A stretch of DNA of 64,000 nt from Oribacterium sp. P6A1. Its GTDB lineage: Bacteria; Bacillota; Clostridia; Lachnospirales; Lachnospiraceae. Positions 8,778-15,819 of the stretch are shown piece after piece (positions within the stretch are counted from its first letter, which is position 1; every line of letters begins with the position of its first letter). Under the pieces are notes generated by a model. The model saw only the letters and a list, made by a program, of their open reading frames with translations, made no database searches and was not told where the DNA came from. A program made the position numbers and the translations under genes. The stretch is taken from assembly GCF_000702885.1 (NCBI RefSeq), contig NZ_JNKO01000009.1, positions 1 to 64,000 of the forward strand, given 5' to 3'.

Positions 8778-9395
8778 ATGGAAATAACAGATATCAAACA
8801 GCGACGTTTTCAGCCGGCAGTCGATGCCATAAAGGATCTTTTGGAGGATGAAGAATACATGGACGAGGAAGTCCTGATCATAGCGATAGACGGACGTTCC
8901 GGCAGCGGAAAAACAACTCTTGCAGATTTTCTGGCAAAACAGTTCGATGCCAATGTATTCCACATGGACGACTTCTTTCTTCAAAGCCATCAAAGGACTG
9001 AAGAACGTCTTTCCGAAGTCGGCGGAAATGTTGATTATGAAAGATTTCGCGAGGAGGTACTGATACCTTTATGGTACGGTGACCCTGTGTCATACCGCCC
9101 CTTCAGCTGTAAAATAATGGAGATAGACAAGGATAAAGAGCAGACCATAAAACCCAAACGCATAAATATAGTAGAGGGTTCCTACAGCCAGCACCCCTAC
9201 TTCGGCGAACCCTATCAGCTCAGAGTGTTCTTAGATATAGATGAGGAATCACAGCTAGAGAATATAAGCGCCCGTACAGGCGGCGATAATGAGATCATGG
9301 AAAAATTCAGGAATGAATGGATCCCGAAGGAAGAAGAATATATAAAAGCGAACGATCTCGAAGAAAAGGCCGATGTATATATCTCCTGGAACTGA
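8778..9395 (+). CDS. Uridine kinase-like P-loop phosphotransferase
   Basis: 205 residues. The P-loop GRSGSGKTT (residues ~38-46) is followed by the uridine-kinase-like stretch FHMDDFFLQ (61-69), the YERFREEVLIPL helix and the INIVEGSYSQHP strand. This order fits the uridine kinase / phosphoribulokinase superfamily that phosphorylates nucleosides or similar small molecules with ATP or GTP. It is a divergent stand-alone member, so uridine as substrate is a guess. AGGAG lies 9 nt before the ATG. It is divergent from tex. Its TGA stop touches repeat copy D. Confidence 0.8.
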   Translation: MEITDIKQRRFQPAVDAIKDLLEDEEYMDEEVLIIAIDGRSGSGKTTLADFLAKQFDANVFHMDDFFLQSHQRTEERLSEVGGNVDYERFREEVLIPLWYGDPVSYRPFSCKIMEIDKDKEQTIKPKRINIVEGSYSQHPYFGEPYQLRVFLDIDEESQLENISARTGGDNEIMEKFRNEWIPKEEEYIKANDLEEKADVYISWN

Positions 9396-9440
9396 TATGA
9401 TGATGTAGGTGTCAAAAGTGAACACACGAAGTGATAGGAT
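9395..9440 (+). repeat. Dispersed repeat, diverged copy D at the kinase stop codon
   Basis: ATATGATGATGTAGGTGTCA followed by AAAGTGAACAC begins at the last base of the kinase stop codon. It matches the outer arm of the 55-bp copy at 47302-47356 (ATATGATGATGTAAG). Only about the first 25 nt align; the rest is diverged. Confidence 0.45.
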
Positions 9441-9446
9441 ACACTT

Positions 9447-9674
9447 TCAGGCAGACAGTCTACGCTCGATAATCCTGTATATACGTCTATGGAATCTGGC
9501 TCTGTGTCTCTGTCTCTCGATTTCCTTTTCAATCTGGTAAATGAGATAAACGCTCATACCGCTGATTGCATATCCCAGATATCTGACCTCGTTAAACTGA
9601 CAAAATGAAGCTATAAGACCAAGAACTAACAAAAAATCTACTACAAATTCAAATGTTTTAAGATTGATTCTCAT
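9447..9674 (-). CDS. Small membrane protein with two helices and a basic tail
   Basis: 75 residues with two hydrophobic segments, FVVDFLLVLGLIASFC (residues ~10-25) and LGYAISGMSVYLIYQI (~33-48), then a strongly basic tail rich in Arg (EIERQRHRARFHRRIYRIIERR). GGAGG lies 8 nt before the ATG and a near-consensus promoter precedes it, so the gene is real. I do not recognise a family. The Arg-rich tail suggests contact with membrane phosphates or nucleic acid; this is inference only. Confidence 0.7.
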   Translation of the reverse strand: MRINLKTFEFVVDFLLVLGLIASFCQFNEVRYLGYAISGMSVYLIYQIEKEIERQRHRARFHRRIYRIIERRLSA

Positions 9675-9707
9675 GACGTTTGCCTCCGTAACAATTTCGA
9701 TATCAGT

Positions 9708-9736
9708 ATTCTAACACCGAACAAACTTTTTGTAAA
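9708..9736 (-). promoter_or_regulatory. Promoter of the small membrane protein gene
   Basis: Minus-strand -35 TTTACA (9731-9736), 17-bp spacer and -10 TAGAAT (9708-9713). The predicted start leaves a ~28-nt leader with the GGAGG site. Confidence 0.75.
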
Positions 9737-9741
9737 CAGCC

Positions 9742-9790
9742 GTTCTGTAAATATTTGTTCGAAAAATGAATGTTCTGTAAATGTTTGTTT
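9742..9790 (+). repeat. Two 19-bp direct repeats upstream of a promoter
   Basis: GTTCTGTAAATATTTGTTC (9742-9760) and GTTCTGTAAATGTTTGTTT (9772-9790), 30 bp apart start to start (about three helical turns) with two mismatches. They lie just upstream of the promoter at 9708-9736, where an activator would bind. The rest of 9791-9880 shows nothing clear. Confidence 0.5.
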
Positions 9791-9880
9791 CAATAAAAAC
9801 ATTAATGCCTTCTTTGATTGATAAGTATAAACACTTCAGTCACTTTCGAAGAAGGCGGTATGTGGCATCATTTAAATACT

Positions 9881-9930
9881 AAAAAACCTCCGGCGGGTAT
9901 TGAGTCTCTGCTCACTCCCACCGGAGGTTT
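9881..9930 (-). terminator. Terminator after the GltD-like gene
   Basis: A perfect 10-bp stem AAACCTCCGG / CCGGAGGTTT (9884-9893 with 9921-9930) with a 27-nt loop, followed on the minus strand by TTTTTT. It lies about 140 nt past the stop at 10069. Confidence 0.8.
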
Positions 9931-10068
9931 AATTTCTATAACGAAAGTACCTTGCACACCAATATATACGGCATGCTGTCTGTGAGCGGTAAATACTTTT
10001 GACAATTACATCATTATCATTTCACACTCACATAATTTTAATTCGAACAAATCATGATGCGGCAGGCA

Positions 10069-11292
10069 TCACTTAGGAAGCCCCTGCATATACTTGTCCA
10101 TTTCCTCAGCGATCTGCTTTGAGACATTGACAGCGGCAACTACAGTTTTAGCGCCTGTAACTACGTCTCCTGATGCAAATACGCCCGGCATGGTTGTCTC
10201 ACCGTACTCATCTGTCTCAAGAGTACCCTTTTCATTGAGCTTAAGCTCCTTGTCTCTTGATACAAGACGGTCCTTAGGAACCTGTGAAACGGAGATAATA
10301 ACGAAATCGCAAGGTATCTCCTCTGCCTGCTCCTCATGTACTGTGCTCTTTCCATCCTCATCGAATGTTACAGGAGCCATAACGATGGACTCATCCTTTA
10401 TCTCTACAGGTGACTTGCAGTACTCGAACTTAACACCGTCAAGCTTTGCATACTCGATTTCCTTAACAGATGCTGCTGCAGTATCTCTTCTCGCATAGAC
10501 CGTAACATTTCTTGCACCCTTACGGATAGCTGTACGTGCTGCATCCATGGCTGCATTACCTGCACCGATTATAGCTACGTTTTCTCCGATGTGATATGCA
10601 TCGGGATTGGTAAGATAATTTATAGCATAAGCTACATTTCCAAAGGTCTCTCCCGGGATGCGGAGATGTCTCGGACGCCATGCTCCGGTTCCGATGAATA
10701 CAGAATTGTATCCGTCTGCAAAGAGATCCTTTATGCTTGTTGAGCCTCCGATGAAGAAGTTCGGTCGGAAAAGGATGCCTAACTCATGAAGTCTGTCAGC
10801 ATAACGGTCAAGAATGGTCCTCGGAAGTCGGAACTCCGGAATTCCGTATCTCAGAACACCGCCAAGCTTCTCTCTTCCCTCGAAGATAGTAATCTTATAA
10901 CCTTTCTGGGCAAGAAGCACGGCAATGGTTATTCCCGCAGGACCGCCGCCGATAACCGCAACTCTCTTACCGTTAAAAGGTTTCTTCTCAAGCTTTATAC
11001 GTTCAAAGCAGGAATCCGAAATATAATTCTCTATGGCAGATATATGAACAGGAGACTCCTTTATTCCACGAACACAATGACCTTCACACTGTTTTTCATG
11101 ATCACAGACAAGTGAACAAACAATCGAAAGCGGGTTGTTGTTGAAAAGCATAACAGCAGCATCCATCATCTGCTCATTCTTAAGAAGCCTGATCATCTCC
11201 GGAATGTTCGTGTGGATAGGACATCCGGTACGGCAACGTGGGTTCTTGCACTGAAGGCAGCGATTTGCCTCTTCTAAAACATGTACAGCCAT
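10069..11292 (-). CDS. GltD-like NAD(P)-dependent flavoprotein (glutamate synthase small-subunit family)
   Basis: 407 residues from the ATG at 11292, which has GGGAGGA 6 nt upstream. N-terminal [4Fe-4S] ligands CLQCKNPRCRTGCP and CSLVCDHEKQCEGHC, then an FAD Rossmann motif (VIGGGPAGITIAVLLAQKGY) and an NAD(P) Rossmann motif (AIIGAGNAAMDAARTA), ending with GVFASGDVVTGAKTVVAAV. This is the architecture of the GltD / NfnB / SudA electron-transfer flavoproteins. It is monocistronic, with no gltB large subunit nearby, so stand-alone NADPH oxidoreductase activity (for example ferredoxin- or sulfide-linked) is as likely as glutamate synthesis. Confidence 0.88.
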   Translation of the reverse strand: MAVHVLEEANRCLQCKNPRCRTGCPIHTNIPEMIRLLKNEQMMDAAVMLFNNNPLSIVCSLVCDHEKQCEGHCVRGIKESPVHISAIENYISDSCFERIKLEKKPFNGKRVAVIGGGPAGITIAVLLAQKGYKITIFEGREKLGGVLRYGIPEFRLPRTILDRYADRLHELGILFRPNFFIGGSTSIKDLFADGYNSVFIGTGAWRPRHLRIPGETFGNVAYAINYLTNPDAYHIGENVAIIGAGNAAMDAARTAIRKGARNVTVYARRDTAAASVKEIEYAKLDGVKFEYCKSPVEIKDESIVMAPVTFDEDGKSTVHEEQAEEIPCDFVIISVSQVPKDRLVSRDKELKLNEKGTLETDEYGETTMPGVFASGDVVTGAKTVVAAVNVSKQIAEEMDKYMQGLPK

Positions 11293-11316
11293 AATTATTC
11301 CTCCCTGAAAAGACAA

Positions 11317-11547
11317 AAAATTGTAATTAGTTATCGATTTTTACTCTTTTAATAAAAATGCATGAGTATAAAAATTATTTTGCACCCAGGATAAAATCAG
11401 GACCGCATCATCATATCACTGCCATCCCTTAAAAATGATACACTTCCTGCGAACAATGATAAATTTAATATCAAAGGTATTTTAAGTCAATATAAGTTAA
11501 TTTCTTATCAGATTTTATAAACTCTAATACATTAATCTATAACTTTT
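11317..11547. other. AT-rich intergenic stretch
   Basis: About 230 nt between the GltD-like gene and the GyrI remnant. No ORF, no strong hairpin and no riboswitch that I can recognise. It should hold the promoter of the GltD-like gene, but no good -35/-10 pair stands out. Confidence 0.5.
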
Positions 11548-11637
11548 TTACATGTTCATCTTCGGAACAGTGACGATAGACGGCGTGCCTTTCGGCATAT
11601 AGAATTCTTTGTATTCCTTCTTATAATCAAACGCCAT
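11548..11637 (-). pseudogene. N-terminal remnant of a GyrI-like domain protein
   Basis: A 29-codon frame starting MAFDYKKEYKEFYMPKG and running to VTVPKMNM before a stop. GGAGG lies 10 nt before its ATG. The opening matches the N terminus of clostridial GyrI-like small-molecule-binding proteins (typically ~200 residues, with ...PEIVTVPKMNYIAVRG). Everything after the first ~28 residues is gone. Its ribosome binding site sits inside the end of another short frame (11643-11717), as in a tight operon, which suggests that both belonged to an older gene pair. Confidence 0.7.
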
Positions 11638-11642
11638 GTTTC

Positions 11643-11717
11643 TTATTCCTCCGTCAAGTCTTTCTCTTCGTAAGGCTTATTCCAGGAACCGATTTCCGTG
11701 CTTGTAAGAGCATTTCT
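11643..11717 (-). other. Short open tail in frame with the upstream GNAT gene
   Basis: The frame of the GNAT gene stays open after its TAA for 24 codons (ALTSTEIGSWNKPYEEKDL near the middle) and stops at 11643, overlapping the ribosome binding site of the GyrI remnant. It reads like the C-terminal tail of a lost protein. No family is recognised. Confidence 0.4.
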
Positions 11718-12209
11718 TTACCCTCTTCTTTTCATCATCAGATAGCAGTTAATTCCCTCTTTATAAAAATCAGTTAGTTCTCCAACACACTTATATCCCA
11801 GATTTTCATATAATTTCTTCGCTCTTGGATTAAAATCATCTACAGTTAAAAAGTATTTTGCCGAAGAAGAATCAGTAGCATTATCCTCAAAAAACTTCAT
11901 CAGCTGTTTACCGATGCCATAATTCCTGTATTCTTCCTTTACTGCAACAATATGGATATAAGGATAGCTTCCAAAAACACCATTTGTCATGTAGTAAATA
12001 AACCCCAGGCATTTCTCATTTTCATCCAATGCAACATATATGTTTTCTTGTACCACTGCATATGTCAGCATATTGGCTGCCTTTTCATAATCGCTGAAAT
12101 ACGCTCTTCCCAAATCAGAATTTTGCAGAATTTCTATGCAGCTATCAGTATATTTCATATTTGCAAGTTGAATATGTATATCCTTTTTCCACTTACGCTC
12201 TTCACACAT
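11718..12209 (-). CDS. GNAT family N-acetyltransferase
   Basis: 163 residues, one GNAT domain that transfers acetyl from acetyl-CoA to an amine. Motif A is IHIVAVKEEYRNYGIGKQLMKFFED (Q/RxxGxG/A variant YRNYGIG, residues ~90-114), followed by FLTVDDFNPRAKKLYENLGY, the usual motif B with a C-terminal Tyr. GGAGG lies 9 nt before the ATG, formed by the last codons of the upstream GNAT-kinase gene, so the two are translationally close. The substrate is unknown. A decayed gene follows directly downstream. Confidence 0.88.
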   Translation of the reverse strand: MCEERKWKKDIHIQLANMKYTDSCIEILQNSDLGRAYFSDYEKAANMLTYAVVQENIYVALDENEKCLGFIYYMTNGVFGSYPYIHIVAVKEEYRNYGIGKQLMKFFEDNATDSSSAKYFLTVDDFNPRAKKLYENLGYKCVGELTDFYKEGINCYLMMKRRG

Positions 12210-12215
12210 GAAACT

Positions 12216-13238
12216 TTACCTCCGGCACCTTCGCTGCCGATATCTTCCCATTTTCAATTCTCTCAAATACTCCTCAAATTCCGGTGTTCTTGACCAGTAC
12301 CGGATTCCCCAGTTTTCAAAGTTCCATTCTGCCATGTAGTCATTGCATTCATAATCGACATACCATAGCAGTCCATCCTGAATAACAAAATTAGTAGGAA
12401 AATAATCAATATTCAGCCCAACCTCAAATGCCTTCTTCGCCATTGTACGTACCTGCAGCAAAAATTGTTCTACTGAAGTCCCTTCTAGGATTAAGTCAAA
12501 AATCGTTTTCCCATCAACATATTCCTTAACAATCCGCTCATTTTCTTCATCTATAGCCAACATCTTCGGGGCTCTTATTCCAGCATTTGTAATGCGTTCA
12601 TAGTCATTTTTCTCAGCCTGTATCTTATTCCCGAAGGTATAATAATCGCATGGCTCATGATGCATTTGTTTTAAGACCACCTTCTGTCCATCCTGGTCTG
12701 CAAGATATGAATAGCCTCCCTTTCCATGTCCAAGAAGTTTAATGATCCGGTATTCTTTTCCACACACGGTTATTTTCTTCTCTAAGACGAATCTTGGTCC
12801 TTCCTCCCCCACTTCACCGGTTGGAACAAATCCAACATTAGCCAGTATCCTCTTTGATGGCAGATTGTCCGGATCAGTTTCCGCCTCGACTCGTGATACT
12901 TTGTTCTGGGATAATGCCCATTCAGTTATAGCCCTTACTGCCTCAGTCATATATCCATTCCCACAGTAGCCTTCCTTAAGGCCATAGCCTATTTCTACCA
13001 TTCCGTCATCTGTGATTCCTTTGAAGCTGAGGTCTCCCACGATAGTTTGGGAATCGTTCTTGAGTTCCATATTCCAGGTTGCAAACCATACTCTGTCTTC
13101 CGGGTTATCAAGGCATCCTTGAAGCATCTCTGAATATGCCTTCTGCATTTCCGGATTTTTCTCGTCATCTATAATCTTCTGCATTTCCTCATCTGATATC
13201 GGATGCAGGAGCAGCCTTTCCGTCTCTATTTTTATCAT
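12216..13238 (-). CDS. GNAT acetyltransferase fused to a protein kinase-like domain
   Basis: 340 residues. Residues 1-150 are a RimJ/RimL-type GNAT domain (LLLHPISDEEM at the start; acetyl-CoA loop EGYCGNGYMTEA at 89-100; RILANVGFVPTGE). Residues 155-330 resemble a small eukaryotic-like kinase / aminoglycoside phosphotransferase fold: glycine-rich LGHGKGG (169-175), VVLKQ with Lys190, a catalytic-loop-like NIDYFPTN (Asp278, Asn283) and a metal-binding VDYE (Asp295) in place of DFG. Bifunctional acetyl/phospho modification is possible but unproven. AAGGAG precedes the ATG; it follows a GNAT remnant and is coupled to the next GNAT gene. Confidence 0.8.
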   Translation of the reverse strand: MIKIETERLLLHPISDEEMQKIIDDEKNPEMQKAYSEMLQGCLDNPEDRVWFATWNMELKNDSQTIVGDLSFKGITDDGMVEIGYGLKEGYCGNGYMTEAVRAITEWALSQNKVSRVEAETDPDNLPSKRILANVGFVPTGEVGEEGPRFVLEKKITVCGKEYRIIKLLGHGKGGYSYLADQDGQKVVLKQMHHEPCDYYTFGNKIQAEKNDYERITNAGIRAPKMLAIDEENERIVKEYVDGKTIFDLILEGTSVEQFLLQVRTMAKKAFEVGLNIDYFPTNFVIQDGLLWYVDYECNDYMAEWNFENWGIRYWSRTPEFEEYLRELKMGRYRQRRCRR

Positions 13239-13246
13239 GTATCTCC

Positions 13247-13348
13247 TTACTTGCCATCCTTTTTCCAGAAAAATGAATAATGATATTTCTTCCTGAAGCC
13301 AAGCCTCTCATAGAATTCCATATGTGTAAAATCCCAGAACAGCCAATA
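13247..13348 (-). pseudogene. C-terminal remnant of a GNAT acetyltransferase
   Basis: An open frame without a usable start reads DFTHMEFYERLGFRKKYHYS and ends FFWKKDGK before TAA. The FYERLGF motif is the signature of GNAT C-termini. Its stop codon overlaps the AAGGAG site of the following gene, an operon-like junction. The upstream catalytic part is missing. Confidence 0.6.
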
Positions 13349-13381
13349 CTATTCCGGAAGCTACCATATCATTCATATGTA

Positions 13382-13417
13382 AAAGCAGACCCAAACACGC
13401 TTATTTGAGCCTGCTTT
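13382..13417 (-). terminator. Hairpin terminator after the truncated trmO
   Basis: AAAGCAG / CTGCTTT (13382-13388 with 13411-13417) with six further pairs including G-U give a ~14-bp stem and an 8-nt loop. The T tail is short on both strands. It lies 18 nt past the broken trmO frame. Confidence 0.6.
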
Positions 13418-13434
13418 ACACTTATTTATTTAGC

Positions 13435-13647
13435 TCATATTTCATCCGGTCCATTTTTATATGGCTTCTCCTCTACCACTACATTGCGGTCGTCTTCATT
13501 ATCACAGCCACCCATCCACCAAAGGATTTGAACATGGCTAAAGCCATCAAGCCCCTTTAATGCTTCTGCATACTTTTGGTCTAGGACAATCTTAATTTCA
13601 CTTCCATTAACAATCTTTCCGATGGGACAAATTTTTATCTCGTTCAT
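13435..13647 (-). pseudogene. Truncated TrmO-like tRNA methyltransferase
   Basis: 70 residues matching the N-terminal half of the TrmO/YaeB (UPF0066) family, which N6-methylates t6A in tRNA: CPIGKIVNGSEIKIVLDQKY then LDGFSHVQILWWMGGCDNED. Family members have about 150 residues; here the frame stops just before the conserved GVFATRSPxRPNPI SAM-binding region, so it cannot be active. AAGGAGG lies 8 nt before the ATG and a palindromic operator lies upstream, so it may still be transcribed. A hairpin follows the stop. Confidence 0.75.
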
Positions 13648-13673
13648 CTTGTGAACCTCCTTAATTTGATCTC

Positions 13674-13699
13674 ATCGAGCGCTCGATACCTTCATTCTA
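13674..13699 (-). promoter_or_regulatory. Promoter and palindromic operator of the trmO remnant
   Basis: A perfect 14-bp palindrome ATCGAGCGCTCGAT (13674-13687) sits just downstream of a -10-like TAGAAT (13694-13699, minus strand), the classic place for a repressor to block initiation. An upstream TTGAAG could serve as -35, but with a short 15-bp spacer. Confidence 0.6.
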
Positions 13700-13766
13700 C
13701 AAAGTGTTTTTATACTTCAATCCCTATTTTTTATGAAATTCTGCGAATCACATTCTTCCTTATAGT

Positions 13767-14396
13767 TTACTCAAAAATCTGTCCGGGCAGCTTAAGCTTT
13801 TCTTTTGGCGGAAAGTTCTTATCAAACTCTTCAACATCAGCATCTTCAACATAGTAGCCCTTTGGAGTCTGGTACACACCGGTGATCCCATCAAGATATC
13901 CAGGAATCAGCTCCTTGCACAGGAAGAATGAAGAATCAGCATCTTCCGGAAGGTCATGGTATCTGATTCCGAACTTGCTGGCATAGTCAAAGCCGCTGTG
14001 TCCATAGAAACCAATATTCCCTTCAAAAAGCACTGCCCCAAAGCCTATTTCTGCAGCCTTTTCAAGAGAGTAATCCAGGATTGCCTTGCCATATCCTTTT
14101 CTTTTAAGCTCAGGAGTTATGCCGATCGGTCCCATTGTAAGAACGTCGATAGTCTTTCCATCATCTGCCTCAATGGTAGTTTTCATAAATATGTTCTGAC
14201 CGATAAGCTTGCCGTCTTTCTCCATGACAAAATCAAGTTCTTTTACAAAAGCAGGATCATCCCTAAGGACATGTATCACATAATGCTCACTGCATCCCGG
14301 GCGATACACGTTCCAGAAGGACTCCCTTACAAGGTTTTCAACCTCTCTTTGTTCTTCTTTTCTTTCTAATCGTATTGTGAATTCTTTTGTATTCAT
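13767..14396 (-). CDS. GNAT family N-acetyltransferase
   Basis: 209 residues. Predicted-acetyltransferase type (YhbS-like): IGQNIFMKTTIEADD, then DVLTMGPIGITPELKRKGYGKAILDYSLEKA with the acetyl-CoA loop RKGYGKA, and FYGHSGFDYASKFGI, followed by a C-terminal extension with a conserved GYYVEDADVEEFDKNFPPKEK. The start codon lies 4 nt after the stop of the broken rsgA (AAAGGATAAAGAAATG), so it depends on that transcript and probably on the TetR gene at 15672. The substrate is unknown. Confidence 0.88.
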   Translation of the reverse strand: MNTKEFTIRLERKEEQREVENLVRESFWNVYRPGCSEHYVIHVLRDDPAFVKELDFVMEKDGKLIGQNIFMKTTIEADDGKTIDVLTMGPIGITPELKRKGYGKAILDYSLEKAAEIGFGAVLFEGNIGFYGHSGFDYASKFGIRYHDLPEDADSSFFLCKELIPGYLDGITGVYQTPKGYYVEDADVEEFDKNFPPKEKLKLPGQIFE

Positions 14397-14400
14397 TTCT

Positions 14401-15077
14401 TTATCCTTTCATTTTCGAATGTTTGTTAATCTTTGATATCTCTTTGAACTTTAATTTCTTTGCCTGAAGATAGCTACTGCCGTTAGCCATGTACTCATTC
14501 TCCCTTTTGAGTCTTAAGTATGAGGCCAGCCTGTCTTCCGACAGTTCTCCATTACGTATTGCCCTTCTTATGGCACAGCCCGGCTCATTGGTGTGAGAGC
14601 AATCGGAAAAACGGCACCCTGCTTTAAGCTCCTCAATCTCGGGAAATGCCACCTCTATTCCTTCCTCACTATCCCACATGCCCAATTCTCTCATTCCGGG
14701 AGTGTCAATTACGAATGCTTTGTTGGGAAGTTCCATAAGTTCTCTGCCTGTGGTGGTGTGCCTTCCCTTGTCGTCATTACGAAGGCCCTGTGTTTTTATT
14801 TTGTTATCCCCGAGAAGCCGGTTAATCAGGGTAGATTTCCCCACTCCGGAGGAGCCTAGGAATGCCACGGTCTGTCCCGGCCGGACTCCACAAGAACATA
14901 GTCTCCTACCGCCGGGAAATCAGATACCGAACTTGTCTCATATCGAAATCTCCCCGAGACCTCTGCCTTTAATTCTTTTGTTTCTGTTTTTACTTTGTAT
15001 ATATCCCTGTCCAGAGCAATAACTCTGGCTCTTTCTAAAACGGCCTCTTTAGGCCGAGTATCTTTCTTTGAAACCAT
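14401..15077 (-). pseudogene. rsgA: Ribosome small-subunit GTPase RsgA, internal deletion plus frameshift
   Basis: The first frame (14856-15077) encodes the N-terminal OB fold (RARVIALDRDIYKVKTETKE ... VGDYVLVESG). The second (14401-14868) resumes at PGQTVAFLGSSGVGKSTLIN with G1, G3 (DTPGMRELG) and the zinc finger (CRFSDCSHTNEPGC). Between them the ~110 residues carrying G4 and G5, which precede G1 in this circularly permuted GTPase, are missing, and the reading frame shifts at the join near 14868. RsgA normally has ~290-350 residues and helps mature the 30S subunit. This copy must be dead; a working copy presumably lies elsewhere. Confidence 0.85.
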
Positions 15078-15672
15078 CTGTAATCTCCTTTAGGTTCTTC
15101 TTTAGCTTGTTATAATCTCCACCCCCATCGGAAAGGTCGATGGAGAGTTTAAGGGGCGCATAGAATTCCACCGCAAGCTTCCTAGGGCCTGTCTTCTCGG
15201 CATCTTTATTAAGAACTCCCCGCTTTATCATTTCCCTGAAAATGTCCTCCGAATAGTCTATTGGCCCACGTCCTATCACATCCTGGTACAACTTCATCTT
15301 CTCGGGACTCTTGAACTGTTCTATAGTAATCATTCTTCTAAAGCTTGAAGCGAATTCATCTTTTGTCCAATACTCAAACTGGTTGACCACATAATCACAG
15401 AAATCCTTGAAGCTTACTTCCTCATATTTACCCGGATTCTTTTCATATTTCTCTTCGGGAACGGAATCTTCCTCGGCTCTTTCCGCATCCTTCTCAAACA
15501 TCCGTTGAACTATGCTGTCGAATATCTCTTGTTTGTTCTTGTAGTGTCTGTAGAGTGCACCCTTTGTAATGCCCAGCTGCTCAGCTATCATGCCTGTAGA
15601 AACCGCATCAAAGCCACTCTCCGCAAACAAATGTAATGATGTAAGTAATATATCTTCCTTTGTTGTCTTCAT
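15049..15672 (-). CDS. TetR family transcriptional regulator
   Basis: 207 residues. N-terminal TetR helix-turn-helix (ILLTSLHLFAESGFDAVSTG then MIAEQLGITKGALYRHYKNKQEIFDSI, residues ~9-55) and a C-terminal ligand domain. Its 3' end overlaps the start of the broken rsgA, so they form one transcript with the GNAT gene at 14396. The promoter carries a 45-bp double palindrome that overlaps the spacer and -10, so negative autoregulation is very likely. The regulated cargo may once have been a resistance or modification function, since what is left downstream is an acetyltransferase. Confidence 0.9.
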   Translation of the reverse strand: MKTTKEDILLTSLHLFAESGFDAVSTGMIAEQLGITKGALYRHYKNKQEIFDSIVQRMFEKDAERAEEDSVPEEKYEKNPGKYEEVSFKDFCDYVVNQFEYWTKDEFASSFRRMITIEQFKSPEKMKLYQDVIGRGPIDYSEDIFREMIKRGVLNKDAEKTGPRKLAVEFYAPLKLSIDLSDGGGDYNKLKKNLKEITDGFKERYSA

Positions 15673-15695
15673 AAATTCTCCTCTTGTTAAACATC

Positions 15696-15746
15696 AAAAT
15701 AAACGGTCGTTTACTGTTATTGTAAACGACCGTTTATTTTTGTCAA
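15696..15746 (-). promoter_or_regulatory. TetR promoter with tandem palindromic operators
   Basis: Minus-strand -35 TTGACA (15741-15746), 16-bp spacer and -10 TACAAT (15719-15724). A perfect inverted repeat with 19-bp arms (15696-15714 and 15722-15740) covers the spacer. Each arm contains its own near-palindrome, TAAACGGTCGTTTA and TAAACGACCGTTTA, so there is room for two repressor dimers. Confidence 0.85.
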
Positions 15747-15819
15747 TTCCTTTTTTTCCCAGCATCCCGTATGCATACAAGGGAAAACTGAATACAAGCA
15801 GATCGCTTCTTCATCTGTT

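Noticed and set aside
9708-9790. LexA/SOS box
   Set aside because: GAAC and GTTC half-sites occur, but no pair has the spacing and symmetry of the Firmicute box (CGAAC-N4-GTTCG).
11317-11547. Riboswitch upstream of the GltD-like gene
   Set aside because: No conserved motif of a known class and no terminator-antiterminator pair could be found in this AT-rich stretch.
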